Counted from the stretch's first letter, positions 1 to 11,532 are shown. The stretch is 64,000 nt of DNA from Entomortierella parvispora (GCA_963573315.1 OY752150.1:1426001-1490000); one strand, 5' to 3'. Numbers and translations: made by a program. The notes: generated by a model not told the origin, from the sequence alone.

Positions 1-2474
1 TCAGGAACTGAAGAAGGATGGGGACAAGATGTGAGATATGGGTGTAGGCGGTGGGATTGGCCGTGGGAGGGTAGTTGGAGTTGGCTTGGGGATTAGTGTC
101 CTGCCAGATCTGACAAAGCTGAAGACCTAGGTTATTGACAAGACGCGCAACTCTCTCACGGAACTCAGAGTCCGACTATGAGTGTCATAATAGAAGACTG
201 TGAGTACAAAGGCTGATCTGGAGCTATATAAACAGGTTCCTGGCGGTAAGGTTGAGCTTACAGAAAGATCCAGCTGTTGAAGAACATCGACGATTCCCAA
301 GATGCTGATAAGTTGCAACTTGTCCAAGGGCTTCATGCCTTTCTTCACAATATCGGTCAAGCAGTCCGCTGCAGCATTGCGAACAGAGGTGGACATCAGG
401 AAACCGTATATCACTGACACAAAGCGCTCGTTGACAATGAGAGAGATATCGATCCAGGCTACAAAAATAATGAAATAGAGGCGTTAAAAATGGAGACATG
501 GTACATAATGCCAATATTACATTATGTATTAACGCATTCACGTACCAACATAAACTCCAACGATCCGAAGTAACATCTCTGCAAAATCCAGGCTACGCTC
601 CTTATACTCTGTCAGGAGCTCATACCAGGCGTTCGCAAGACGAGGTACGTCCTGCTCCCTCATGCGGTCTTTCTAGAATACAAAATATTCAACGAGCTCA
701 TGGGTTAGTCATAACTGAGTCGACTTTTGTACGCAATTATTCCAGTTAATCTGTAATGTCCTACAATGTTGATGTTGAGCGTGTTCTCCTCCTTGGAACT
801 GGTACGAGAAGTAAGCGTGTTTACAACCTCTTCGTCAATGGACATCAGGATCCTGAGGAACAGGTCCACCATCTTCATGTTTGACTTCCCGGATGACTGA
901 GGCAAAGGTGCAATGAGGGCCAACATCTCGGAGAAGAAGGTTGTCCATGATTTGAGATATGTTTGGCGGAAGAGCAGGGCAACGGCATGTGCAAACTTGT
1001 TCTTGAGATCTATGGATGAACGACCAGGCTCAAAAGAGTCAGTGTCTGTCAGCTCGTAGCTGATAAAAACAAGATTACGGTTCTCTTTGAAGTCGCTCTG
1101 CCACTCACAAGAAGGGTCTGTGCTAAGAGTGTTATCGACACCACCGTTCACAAACTCGCGTTGAATGTAGTCCATGAATGTCTGTCGAAAGTAGTTGAGT
1201 CTTGATTCATCCAGGGTGTTGGATCTATAAATGCACGTTATTGGACCCTTAGGAACAGTCTTTTCCATGAACTATTCGCTTTGTCGTATACAACCATGCA
1301 GATGGGAAACATGCACTGTACCTGGTCATCAGAACTTCCTCGACCACTTGCAAGCAAAACATCCGGGTCTCGGGTGTACTATAGATTTCCGAACCATGCA
1401 AAGATGAGTCAGTAACTGCCGAGCTTTGTAAGAGTGTCACAAATACTGCACCACACGACCCTTTTGGCATTTCTTCCTTCCAAAGACAGACGAGCAACAA
1501 CAACCGGAGACGTAGCGATAAAAGCCCGCGAGGTGATTGGCGCAGGAGAGCACATCCACATTGCCCACCCCCCAGTGAGCACCACGAGAGACGGGAGGCA
1601 AACTCTGAGTGCAAGAACAGTGTCGAACGATGGACGATTGATTGCGCGGCATTACCTCTTGGGCTCTCGGATGTAAAGTGTCAGGCACGACTGCCATCCG
1701 TCCTGCGACGCCTTGACTTGCTCGCAGTATTGCATAGCCTAGTGACCCCAAAAGTAAGGAAAGCACCAACAAGAGTTAGGATCTGGCCAAAAGTCCCTCC
1801 AACTGAAATGGTGGCGATGGAGGAACGTTCGCCTATATTCCATTGTCAAGAACACTGCCATCGATTCCGGCTGATCCATGGTCTGCCGAGTTCATCAAAA
1901 GTCGACCTGTTATCCGCGCCACCTGGTGGTTTGTCACTTGGCCGTCATTGAATTTAGGCCTAGAGATGACTGTCTGCTCCTTGCATCTGTCACCCCTGGA
2001 CACGACGATCGCACAGGAACGTCGCCTCCAGAGCTGGACAATGGCTGATTCGCGTCCATCGAGGGGTGAGAAACTCGAGCTGGTCCAGTCTACAAGAGCA
2101 ACAGCGACCTCCCGATCCTCCCGATCCTGCTCCTGTCCTCGCCTTGACAAGTGCCCGATCCAGATCCTGATCATGGCCCTGTATGCCTGGCGCCGGTATT
2201 TGCAACTGCCAAGAGTCCTTTGCAGAGGTTTTAAGCCCAAAGCACTGAACGGCTCCTGCATAAGCGTAGGTCGACGCGATGCCTTCTCCTCCCCCATGGC
2301 GCAGCATTAAAGTAATGAACCCGGCACGAGTGCAGGGTGTAAAAGATCATTCTTGGAAAAAATATACACATAAAAAAAACAAGGAAAAAAAGCATGCACA
2401 CGCACCTGCTGCTTCAGAGCAGGATCCGCATTAGGGCTGAGTGCACAAGCAACAGCCTCTTCGATGTGGTCCAT
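1..2474 (-). CDS. LOS1/XPOT: Exportin-T (tRNA nuclear export receptor), 3' part beyond the left edge
   Basis: Karyopherin-beta that binds mature tRNA with Ran-GTP and carries it through the nuclear pore. Exons read on the minus strand: 2402-2474, about 2187-2255, 1322-1445, 765-1224, 546-672, 262-458 and 1-175 (open at the edge). Phases agree at every join. Residue 1 onward (MDHIEEAVACALSPNADP) matches the exportin-T N-terminus. FCLQVVEEVL, NKFAHAVALLFRQTYLKSW, RMREQDVPRLANAWYELL and AWIDISLIVNERF are characteristic family stretches in the right order. About 408 codons are visible, so more than half of a roughly 1,000-residue protein is missing. The intron between exons 2 and 3 (about 1446-2186) is far longer than the others, and its donor would be GC rather than GT, so the end of exon 2 is uncertain. 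Confidence 0.88.
1446..2186 (-). other. Unusually long intron 2 of the exportin-T gene
   Basis: This 0.74-kb stretch separates the exon ending near the KDSWQL residues from the exon carrying FCLQVVEEVL. Other introns of the gene are 86-146 bp. It contains overlapping open frames of about 155 codons on both strands (1843-2310 plus, 1833-2297 minus). Neither resembles a known protein and I treat them as chance. The assumed donor is GC at 2186-2185 and the acceptor ends at 1446. An inserted sequence or an unrecognised extra exon would also fit. Confidence 0.4.
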
Positions 2475-3284
2475 TTATGAATGAAGCTTTCTTTTTTTCT
2501 TTTCTGAGGACTTGAAACAGAGGAAAGCAAAGTGGAAAGGGAAAGTGGAGATGATCGAGGCGGAAATGATCAGGACTTTTTTTGGACTTTTTGTGTTTTT
2601 GTGTTTTGTGTTTTTTTCAAGAGGAGACGGGATTAGAGTGAGAAAAAGAGAGAGTGGGAGAGAGCGAGAAAGACAAGAAGGAAAAGAAGAAAGAGGGGGT
2701 GAATGAATGAAACGACGAGACAGACAGAAGACAGAGACAAAGAAAGAAAGAAAGGACGACAATGAAGACAACAATGAGAAAGAGAGGAGAAGGAACAGGA
2801 AAGAAAGCAGCAGAAAAAAAAAAGATCTCTTGCTCCTCCGCACAAGCTGTGCCTTCGCTGACACAGGAAGCGTCTTGCCACCACACGGGTCACGTGTGGC
2901 TGTTAATCGTGCGATCACGGGAAGAATTGCCTGCATGCATTGCATCATGCATGCATGCACCATGTGTTGTTGTCCTCCTGCTCACTCCTCCTATACCCCC
3001 ACTCATCGCCCATGTCCTACCTCACTCCAACCTCCCTCTCCAGCCTGGAGCAGTATACCTGGGCCTCCCCTTTGGCCCCATCGATGCAACCGGACGGTAA
3101 ATAGCATCGTTTTCCAAATCCGCGCTCTGTCCGCCAGAGTCCTCCTCTTGCGCTCATTCTTTTAGCTGACACTCGGCCCCTCCGTTTGCTTGTTTCCTTC
3201 ACCTCTGCTGTGTTACCGAAACCTTCACTCTTCCCCTCTCCAGAATATGTCTTTATCCTGAGCAGCCTACAGCCCCATGTCGAC
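2475..3284. promoter_or_regulatory. Divergent intergenic region between exportin-T and the next plus-strand gene
   Basis: No gene seen. It holds a long purine-rich run on the plus strand (about 2500-2830; GA-rich, A-rich) and a cluster of TGCATGCA-type palindromes at 2932-2960. A pyrimidine-rich stretch from about 2985 to the start of the small membrane-protein gene is typical of 5' UTRs in this window. It probably carries both promoters. Confidence 0.4.
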
Positions 3285-3911
3285 ATGGCGCGACTCTGTC
3301 GGCAGGTCCAACAACGTCATTCAAAACTGCTCCTCCAACTGGCCACCCAGTCTTCACCTCAACACCTCCACCGCCTCCAACCAGATTCGCGTCAAACTAT
3401 TGCTCTTGCACTCTCTTGTATGAACCAGTATGAACTCCGAAGGGCTTGCCACGAGTGGATGGCAATCATTGTCCACATCGATCCCGACTGTGCAGCCCTC
3501 CAAAGGGCGGTAGCCCTGCATTATAATCAATATCATCTCTGGGCCACGGTCAAGGCTATCCTCTGGGGCGGTTTGCTGGTTGCAGTGGGCACACGACAGA
3601 ACCGAATTGTGAACAATAGTCGGTGGCCGAGTTCAAGATGGGCGTCTGCCTGTGTCATGGCCCTGGGCGCACTGTTTACAGCCTCGTGCATCTCCAAGAC
3701 ACTAGAGTTTATGAAAGCGATCCCTCGAGGGTACGATGTTGTAAAGATCAGGAACATGGAGCAGGATACGGACCATCTGTTTTTGGTTCGGAGAGACTAC
3801 ATGCTGAAGAGCGATCCAAGGATCGTTCCCATGTACCTATTATCGGGCCTAGGCATCGGCACAATGCTCGTTGGAGCGCGGATCGCGTTCAAGATTCGAA
3901 AGACATATTGA
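3285..3911 (+). CDS. Small multi-pass membrane protein, unrecognised
   Basis: Single-exon gene, 208 residues from the ATG at 3285 (context ACATGG). An in-frame ATG at 3186 would add 33 residues, but these look like translated pyrimidine-rich leader. The N-terminal 80 residues are soluble and basic or glutamine-rich. Three hydrophobic segments follow at about residues 87-105, 120-140 and 185-205, and the C-terminus is short and basic (KIRKTY). A polar segment between helices 2 and 3 contains KAIPRGYDVVKIRNMEQDTDH. The basic N-terminus and small size would suit an inner mitochondrial or ER membrane protein, but I do not recognise the family and assign no function. Confidence 0.6.
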   Translation: MARLCRQVQQRHSKLLLQLATQSSPQHLHRLQPDSRQTIALALSCMNQYELRRACHEWMAIIVHIDPDCAALQRAVALHYNQYHLWATVKAILWGGLLVAVGTRQNRIVNNSRWPSSRWASACVMALGALFTASCISKTLEFMKAIPRGYDVVKIRNMEQDTDHLFLVRRDYMLKSDPRIVPMYLLSGLGIGTMLVGARIAFKIRKTY

Positions 3912-4916
3912 TCAACATTTAAACATGAAGAACTGAGCAAAAAAATGAAACTGCATCTCATGTCGGCGGGGTTCCATTTGAATTTGTTCCTGAAGACGTT
4001 TACCCGTCGGAAAGAAACGAGAGACGCAGGGGATGATTGACACACGACCAGCAGGAGCTGGGGTCAGGGGGAAAGGTTAGTAGAGTAGGGGGGAAAGGTT
4101 AGGCTAGTAGGGTTGGAGAGGCGGAAAAAAGGGCGAAGATCCTGTGCAAGTCCCATGTCAATTCAGAGGGAGAGAGAGAGATTTGTGGCATGTACCTTTG
4201 GAGTGGTCACCGCTGGGAAGGGAAGAGAGAAACCTATTTTTACGCAATAGAATGAGCTTTGTCTGTGAGGGCGACAAGAAGGTGTTGGCGTTCTTGACGA
4301 GAAGACGGATGCAGATCGGATTGAGAAAAGGCCAAGACCGGGGATGTTTTCGAGTCTCGGAGGCAAAGGGTGAGGGGGAGGAGGAGGAGGAGATGAACGG
4401 TAGGTCGACTAGTACAACAAGTACATGTGGCGATCCGTTTGCCGAGATCCCTGCACCGAGGCACCCGGCTGGTCCAGTCAAATTCGGCGTCCGCAATATC
4501 AAACAACAACAGCAATAATAATAATGAGTGCAAAATGCACGTAAATAAATGAATGCGAGTCAACAGCCAACCAGCCAGGGGCAACTCTGTTTTTTGGCCT
4601 GATCGCCTCTTTGCATCCAGCAAGCAGCATCCAGTTCAGCAGCAGAGGAGGAGTGCAGCAGAGTGCAGTGCAGTGCAGAAGGTCCTTCTTCTGCTGCTCT
4701 CCTTTCCTCCTTCCGTTCCTCCTTCCTTTCTTCCTTCCTTTCTTCCTTTTCCTTTCTTTTCTCGTCTCGCTGTCATTCTTGCTCCCCCTTTCCTTCCTCC
4801 ATTTCTCATTTCTCTCATTTCTCTCATTTCCATTCAAGTTCAGATCATCCCCTGTCCTCGTCCTCCCGCATTCTCTTGCGTCCCCCGACCTCGTTGTCGC
4901 TGCCTACTCCCTAAAA
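3912..4916. other. Intergenic region with simple repeats
   Basis: No gene recognised. Contents are GA-rich runs at about 4160-4220 and 4370-4395, an (AAC/AAT)n microsatellite at 4502-4524, a GCAGAGTGCAGTGCAGTGCAG tract near 4654-4677, and a (TTCC)n-type pyrimidine tract at about 4700-4765. The last 250 bp, pyrimidine-rich, are probably the promoter and 5' UTR of the downstream surface-protein gene. Confidence 0.4.
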
Positions 4917-6068
4917 ATGTCGACCTTGACCCTCCCAACGCAGACCCTTCCCGCAACAAGCTCTACCGCCAGTCCTCCTCCCCCTATCACCTCCTCATCT
5001 GCTCCCCTTCCCTCGCCCACCTCTGACCCTGACCCTGGCACTGGCACTGGCCCCGGTACCGGCACCGACCCTACCACCAAGTCGGCTGCTACAAAGAAGC
5101 CAGGGAGAACCAGTGCTGCTGGTCTCCCCAATCCCTCAGGCGTCGCGGGTCCCTCGTCGTTACCCTCAGGAGGATCAGGAGGAGACCATGGTAGTGACAG
5201 CAACAACGATAATGGCAGCGATAACAAAAAGTCGGTCCTTGCCCCCGTCATTGGTGGTGTGGCTGCAGTCCTGGTCATTGGTTTCTTGGTCGCCGTTTTT
5301 GTGATGCGATACAGGAAAAAGTCCAGGGCTCGCAAGAGAAGACTCGACTTCTTGGGTGATCACAGTACTGCCACCGACCATGGTGGTGCTGGAGGGGCCA
5401 GTCTTACACCGGGCCTTGGCTCTTTGGCGGCTAGTAGTCGTCGTCCTGACACTCCACAGTCAAGACCCTCGGGAACGGGCAACAGACCCCTTGAAATGGC
5501 AGCCGTCGGTGGTGCTGCAGGCTTGGCTGGAGGTGCTGCTCTGGCACACCAGAGCAAGAGCAAGAACAATAACAATAACAACCAAGAAGGATACGATTAC
5601 CAGCAAGGCTACCAGCAAGTTCCCTACGGCGGCCAGTACTCTGAGCACCAATACGACCAGCCTGGCTATGACCAATACGACCCCTACTATGCTCAGAGCC
5701 ACGCGCAACCTGCTGGTTACTATGGTGATGCCCAGCAGCAGCAGCAGGGGTATTACAGCGACCAGTACACCCAGAATCAGTTTGCCCCCCCAGCGCCTGT
5801 CGGTTACGCCGGCCCTGGTTCGTCTCCCTCGATGACCCATGCCACTACCTCGCCAAAGTCATACCCCCAGCCCCCGCCCTCAACCACCACTGGCGGTCAG
5901 TCTTCTCCTCGTACGCCACAGCAAATTGCGGCGGCCCCTGTTCCTGGTCGGTCCTCGTTCGATAAGAATGCAAAGGTTGAGAACTCGTATGTCGGCACCC
6001 ATTCGGCAGCAAGGAACCCCCAGGTCATGCCCCAGAACGAAGAAAAGATCAAGGTCCCAATCCAGTAG
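4917..6068 (+). CDS. Single-pass cell-surface sensor-like protein with Q/Y-rich cytoplasmic tail
   Basis: Predicted 383 residues, one exon. The ATG at 4917 (AAAAATGTC) is preferred over the open frame reaching back to 4611, which would translate a pyrimidine tract into a run of F, L and S. Order: a Ser/Thr/Pro-rich stretch (1-50) with GTGTGPGTGTDP, a Gly/Ser/Asn/Asp linker (about 60-105), one strong transmembrane helix (APVIGGVAAVLVIGFLVAVF, about 110-129), then a basic stop-transfer cluster (RYRKKSRARKRR). A long cytoplasmic tail follows with an Asn run and a Gln/Tyr/Gly-rich low-complexity region (about 215-300). The layout resembles fungal Mid2/Wsc-type wall-stress sensors, but there is no WSC domain and no obvious cleavable signal peptide. 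The tail composition is prion-like. Function is inference only. Confidence 0.65.
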   Translation: MSTLTLPTQTLPATSSTASPPPPITSSSAPLPSPTSDPDPGTGTGPGTGTDPTTKSAATKKPGRTSAAGLPNPSGVAGPSSLPSGGSGGDHGSDSNNDNGSDNKKSVLAPVIGGVAAVLVIGFLVAVFVMRYRKKSRARKRRLDFLGDHSTATDHGGAGGASLTPGLGSLAASSRRPDTPQSRPSGTGNRPLEMAAVGGAAGLAGGAALAHQSKSKNNNNNNQEGYDYQQGYQQVPYGGQYSEHQYDQPGYDQYDPYYAQSHAQPAGYYGDAQQQQQGYYSDQYTQNQFAPPAPVGYAGPGSSPSMTHATTSPKSYPQPPPSTTTGGQSSPRTPQQIAAAPVPGRSSFDKNAKVENSYVGTHSAARNPQVMPQNEEKIKVPIQ

Positions 6069-7611
6069 AGAGAATCATCCTTCCCCCTGTGCTTTCCGTT
6101 TGCTTTTTCTTGTCCCTTGACCATGCAGCCGAATGTCGCGTGTTGAGGTGGCCAAGCTGTACTTTACTATTTATTCAGCCATCATCACTCTATTGCATCT
6201 GTCACTCCTTTCGACTGTAATCCAGCTTCTTTCTTTTCCAACAATCCATGTCATTATGCCCCTCCTCTTCCTCCCAGCCTCCCCGTTCGTACCTTTCAAA
6301 AAAAAAAAAAAAAAAACAAGAATAAGAACAAATATAATGCTGTCGTCATTTTTGCTCTGGCGGGTTATGGGGGCTGATGTATAGAACCGTACACGTTCAC
6401 GTCGCAGCCCCGTTTCTCCGCAGGGGTAGGGTCCCTGTTCGATGGCCCGTGCCAGGGTGGAACCGCCTTTACCCCTGGCAGGGACTTTTTTAGGGGCTGC
6501 GGGAGTGGATTGCTGGCGCGGGTCCCAGACCCTTAAAAAAGGTGATAGTGTTTCCTCACGTATGTATAATGATCGACCGGATTTTGTACGTATCATCCTC
6601 CTCAAAGGTTTGTATACATCCAGCTGCTCACCTTGAGTGAATGGGCTGTCCTGAATGTAATAGTGTGTACTGAGTGGAGTCTAGAGTGTCTAGAAACATA
6701 CTCCTTTATTATGGATGTGGACGCATAGCCTGGACCAGGAGGGTCCACACCTGTTAAACTTGGAGAACACATGGTTGACCCCTACAGACCCCGAACTTTT
6801 GGATGGCAACAAGGGAGTATTTCAACACAGAACAAAGCAAGGATGTGGTGCAAAGACAAAGATAGACAGGTAGAGTGTAAGACTATCTAACAGAGAGGCG
6901 GACTCGGAAAGATTGGTGCAACAGGGTGCAGCCTCCAGCACCCAGTGCGACAGCCCACAGACAAATCGGTTTTGCATAGGTTGGCGGGCTGGGTGCAATT
7001 GGACGTGTCTTGTCAGCTCTGTCTTTGGACACGCATTTTTTTTTTTTGGGTCAGAAACGCAAAATAACGTTGGCAGGGTGTGTAGGTAGGATGGACAAGC
7101 ACAGGAGGGAAAGGCGCACACCTGCCTGCCAATAACATCCTGTCTTGGTGAATGAAAAGACAGTGCGCGGACATGTGCCGCAAAGCGCCGATGCGTCCTG
7201 CGATCGTTGGACGCGCTGGGGGGAAAAACCACCCTTCTGGCTGTTGTTGTCGCTCTTAAAGGAGACGGACGGATAGCCAAAGATAACAGGCAGAAACACA
7301 CACAGAGAGAGGAGAGAGAAAGAAGAGAAGAGAGAGAAGAGAGAAAGGGTGCCGCCATCGTGACAAGTCCTTGTGCGCGCTATTTTCTCTTTCGGTGCGG
7401 GCAGCCAATTTTTTTTTTCTTTCCCTTCCTGTCGCTCTTTCTTTCATCCCTCCACTGTCCTTTTCGACGATAGACATCCTTGTCCCGTTCTCCTCCAATC
7501 TCTGACTCCTTCCATCCTTTACTCTCTCCCTCGATCCAGCATTCTCTGGTCCACTCCTGTCCAAAACGCCTTTACATACACAACATCCTTGCTCTCTTAC
7601 CAACGCACACA
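6069..7611. other. Intergenic region upstream of the GT37 gene
   Basis: No gene seen in 1.5 kb. It contains an A-run at about 6299-6316, an inverted repeat around 6450-6480 nested in GTCCCTG/CAGGGAC (6431-6486), a short palindrome (TGGACC/GGTCCA) near 6730-6748, and GA-rich and T-rich stretches at 7300-7350 and about 7409-7420. The pyrimidine-rich 7420-7600 segment is the likely 5' UTR of the following gene. Confidence 0.35.
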
Positions 7612-10600
7612 ATGGCCAAGGACACGGCCCAATCCACCTCCTCCTCCAACCGCTACAGCAGCAACGGCTCCAGCCTGCTCAGCAGCAACACCCACCATGA
7701 TACCAGCAGCAACAGCATAATCAGCAGCATCAACACTAATAGCCTTGGCAACAATAGCAATAGCAACAGCAACAGCAACAGCAGCAGCATCCTTCCACTC
7801 CATACTTCCAAATCTGAGCGCGTGCACTCTCCCGACCTGGAGGCCTCTTTCGGCGCAACCAGTCGTTCTCGAAAGTCAAAGACGCCGTCACCGCCACTCT
7901 CTCCGGACAGCCGGACGAGCATGAGCCTCCTCAGCACCTCCAGCAGCCTCAGCAACGGCCTCTTTCCCTCGTCCCTGCCGCGTCGGTGGACAAAGAAACC
8001 CTGTCTGCTGATCGGTCTTGGCTTGGGCCTCTTGCTTCCGATCTGGATCTTCACCACAGGCGTGATCACCCTCGACAGTTTCAATGATGCCATTCGATAC
8101 TTGCCCGGATACCATATCTTTGCCAACAACCTGCTGTACCTGGTCATGTTCCTGCTCTTTGCATCATTCACCATCCTAGCTGCGTTGCCCATCCTGCCCC
8201 TCTACTTGCTGGGACTTCCCTTTCATCTGCTGATCTTTTCAATCTTCAACAGGCTGATGAGCGACTGGCTGTGGTGGTGTATTGGATCCTACACAGTCTT
8301 GTTCTTGGCGCCGTTCGGGACCTTGATCCTGGCCAGGGCTCGAAGATATCAGCAGGAGAGGAACGGTCGTCGAGATTTGCTGATCCGGCACAACAAGCCA
8401 TTGTCGACAGCATCAATGTCCGCAGGAGGTCGGTCTGGATCGCCCACCCCCTCTTTTGCGAAATACTCTCCCCTGAACAGCAACTGTGTCAACAATAGTC
8501 ATGAGAACAGTGGTGGCGTCGGTGGCGATGACAACATCATCATCGATAACAACAGCAACAACGGCAACAACAACAACAACAACCCCTCTTCCACGTTACA
8601 GTCAAAGGAACAAGACTCATTTTCAGGATCAATTCATGGATCCAGAAGGACTCTACTTGGCGCTGTTGGTCAACGATTGGAGTATGTGGTTCAACTTTTG
8701 AGCAAAACGAACCACCGGACTTCGACTCGATGGCGACTGTTGTTGGCCTGGTCTCTGGTCCTGAGCTATGTGATTCCTGTAACAATGAGGAACGAATCCA
8801 GGATCTTCGATCCCAAGCGGGCAGCAGTCTCATTTGATATTCAACATCCAGAACCACTCTGTTCGGCACAAGTGATGAAGGGAGCATCGCCAGCTCGTCA
8901 TCAGGACTTTGACGGTTACTGGCAGGAATATCTCCAGTTCCATCGGACGATGGTGCTCCCGGAACGTCTCGGAGGTGTTGCGGACAAGGACAAGAAGTTT
9001 TTGGTTTTTCAACCTTCGGATGACGGGTTGGGGAACCGCCTCCAGGCTCTGCTGAGCTCCGTGGTGCTGGCCATGGTCAGTCGTCGAGCGATTATCTTGG
9101 ACTGGGTAGCAATGCCCCAATGCAACGTAAGCCGATCTCTTTTCTTTTGTCCCCCTCCCTCCTATTCATCCGTGCCTTCCCCTTCAGCATGAAGGAATTT
9201 TTTTTTTCTTTTTTTTTTTTTTTACACGCTCTGTGCGGAATGTTTTTATTTTCCCTGAAGCCGCCAGCGCTTGTGAGACAGGGTTGGCGGACAGACTCCA
9301 ACGTTGCACAAAAAAGTGCAAGCGCTTTGTTTGATTTTGTGTTTGCTGGCCCCCTGTTGCCTTATTTTGTTTTGCCTCGTGTCGATTTCTCGGGATGCAA
9401 TTTGCACTGATTCCAGACACACACACACACCCTTTTTCCTTTTTTTTTTTTTTTTTTTTTTTCTATTCTCCATTTGTACAAGCCGACGGGACTTGAGTGA
9501 GTGGGGACAGATGCGCACATGCTTGCTGGTTCAATGTGCTAAGCAATCGTCCTGTCCTGTCGAGCTCCAGCTTGTCTTTAACTGAGAAATGGGTGTGGTG
9601 TGTGGTGTGTGCGTGTGCGTGTGTGTGTAGGGGCGTGCTGTTGTTCTGGACAGCAAGGAACAGAGATCTGACGGTGTTACTGAATGGCGTGCAAAAACAG
9701 AACTAGCTACCATAGCCTCTTTTCATGGCTCTCGCGCTTCTCCCTTCTCCCCACCTCTCCTCTTCCGCATGCATTGTTTTAGTCAAATTTGCAAGCACAA
9801 AAGCGCGGCAATTTCGCCCTTTGCCGTCTCGGCATTGCACATGCAGAAGGTTCTTGTGATTCCATTCCTGCTTTCAGTTTGTGAAGGATGAAAGAGGTGG
9901 GAGGGATAAATCAACATCCGGAGGGGATCTGACACTTCAAGCAAAAAGCCCAACTTTATTCTCTCAGTTCGCATATCTTTCTTTGTCGGCGCCATGTTTA
10001 TCTCTCCAGAGCTTGATCTTGAGCGTCGACCACCACAGGCAATTAGGCGTCTTTACCCCTGTCTCGAAGCCCAAAGAATAACGGATTTTGCTCTTTGTGT
10101 TCTTTAGGCCAATTTCACAGATCTCTTTCAACACCCCAAGGATCTGTCTTGGGACCTTAATACGACTTTACCCTTGCACAAAGATGACCCCCTTTTCAAG
10201 AAAAAACCTGAAATTTGGTATCCTTATTGCCGCAACTGCGCACTCCGGTACGCCATCGAGCCAGAGTCGACCTGGTCCGATTTACTCTGTGAGGCAAACT
10301 TGTTTGGATTGCCAGAGGCAAATCAAAAGTACATCCAGGTTCTCTCAACTCAGTGGTTCCTGCCCGTCATACAGCATAACCCTCATTATCGACAGGAGCT
10401 CTGCCAAATGTTTCCAGAGGGCGGCAAGAATGCATTTGAGATCTTGGCAAAGAAATTACTAAAGCCTTCCAGAGAGGTGCAGAAGAAGGTCGACTCGGTC
10501 CTAGAAAGGATACCCAAGGATGCGACACTGATTGGATTACAGGTTCGGAGGACGGAGAACAATGCAGTTGGGCAGGGGATCGAGGATTCGTTCTTGAATT

Positions 10601-11532
10601 GTGCTCAGATGGTCGTGCAAGAGGAGGATCAAAAACCCACTGGATATGGAACGACAGTCAGAGATCGACAAGCGACCCTGTCACCCTTGTCATCGTCGCC
10701 GTCATCTCTCGATGTACAGAAACAGGAGTCGGGCTACCAGGATGAGGGTGAATGGCCCGTGACACAGCAGGGCCACTCACCGTCGACTTCCGAGCCATCA
10801 TCCTTGACGAGCGGGGGTCATGGAGGAAGAGGAGGATCGTTCAGGAAAAATTACGCCTTCTATCTCGCCACGGATTACCGACCCACGCGAGCTCATTTCC
10901 GGGAGGTCTTGGGCGATCAGCTCTATGTTCTTGAAAACACATTCGAGTCTCAAAAATCGCCATCCTTGTCATCAGACCCCTTAAAACCAGGAACCGGAGC
11001 AGGGTCTGGGCAGTTACCATATCCCAAGGGTAATTCAGTTCTGGATGACAAGGATCAGGAGTTTGTAGGCGATATTCAATCCTCATCTGAAGAGAGTGAG
11101 CTCTCCCCAGATAATGAGCTTGGCGACTTGGACTCCAAATCTCCTGTCTTGACCCACCATGGATCGGGAATGTCCTCGTCCAAACATGGAAGCAGTGGCG
11201 CTGGTTCTGGCGTTGGTGCAGGTGAATCTATCGCGAGCGAAACCGAGGCCGTAGTACGAAACTCTGTGGGCGGTGTGCAAACCGCGGTCGCAGAGATGTT
11301 TTTGCTGGCGCAGGCGGATCGGATCATCTCTTCGCCCTACTCCACGTTTGGGTATTTCGCCCACGGCTACGCTAATGTCCAACCGAATATCGTGAAGAGG
11401 GACGGGACCTGTATCTTTAGAAAGTCGACGCAGCCTTGCTTCCAGTACTGGTTCGGGTTCGCAAATGGAGGTGCTCAATGTCCAATTAAGTCGACGATCG
11501 AGATGGAGGAGGATTATGATTGTTGGCTGTAA
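7612..11532 (+). CDS. GT37-like fucosyltransferase with an N-terminal polytopic membrane region
   Basis: Two exons, 7612-9126 and 10108-11532, phase 0, 979 residues. The catalytic part resembles family GT37 (plant xyloglucan-type alpha-1,2-fucosyltransferases acting in the Golgi). It has SDDGLGNRLQALLSSVVLA (donor-site loop) late in exon 1, LIGLQVRRTENN, YLATDYRPTRAHFREVLGD, and a C-terminal AEMFLLAQADRIISSPYSTFGY. Two features are unusual. The first ~370 residues carry a Ser/Asn-rich leader and several strong hydrophobic segments (about residues 125-245), plus another at about 375-395; typical GT37 enzymes have one N-terminal anchor. The catalytic domain is also interrupted by two Ser/Gly-rich insertions (about residues 680-745 and 785-880). 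The 981-bp intron is long for this window. Substrate is not deducible. Confidence 0.75.
9127..10107 (+). other. Long intron of the GT37-like gene with simple repeats
   Basis: The donor GTAAGC is at 9127 and the acceptor TTTAG ends at 10107. It contains T-runs (about 9200-9225 and 9440-9462), a short (CA)n at 9419-9430 and (GT)n at 9596-9629. I found no ORF with recognisable content and no snoRNA boxes. Confidence 0.6.

Noticed and set aside
1843-2310. 155-codon plus-strand ORF inside the exportin-T gene
   Set aside because: It is mirrored by an open frame on the other strand, lies in intronic sequence and has no family features.
2932-2960. TGCATGCA cluster as a CRISPR-like or origin repeat
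   Set aside because: Short palindromic simple sequence; nothing supports a defined element.
4611-4916. N-terminal extension of the surface protein rich in F, L and S
   Set aside because: It is a translated pyrimidine-rich leader, the same pattern seen upstream of most genes in the window.
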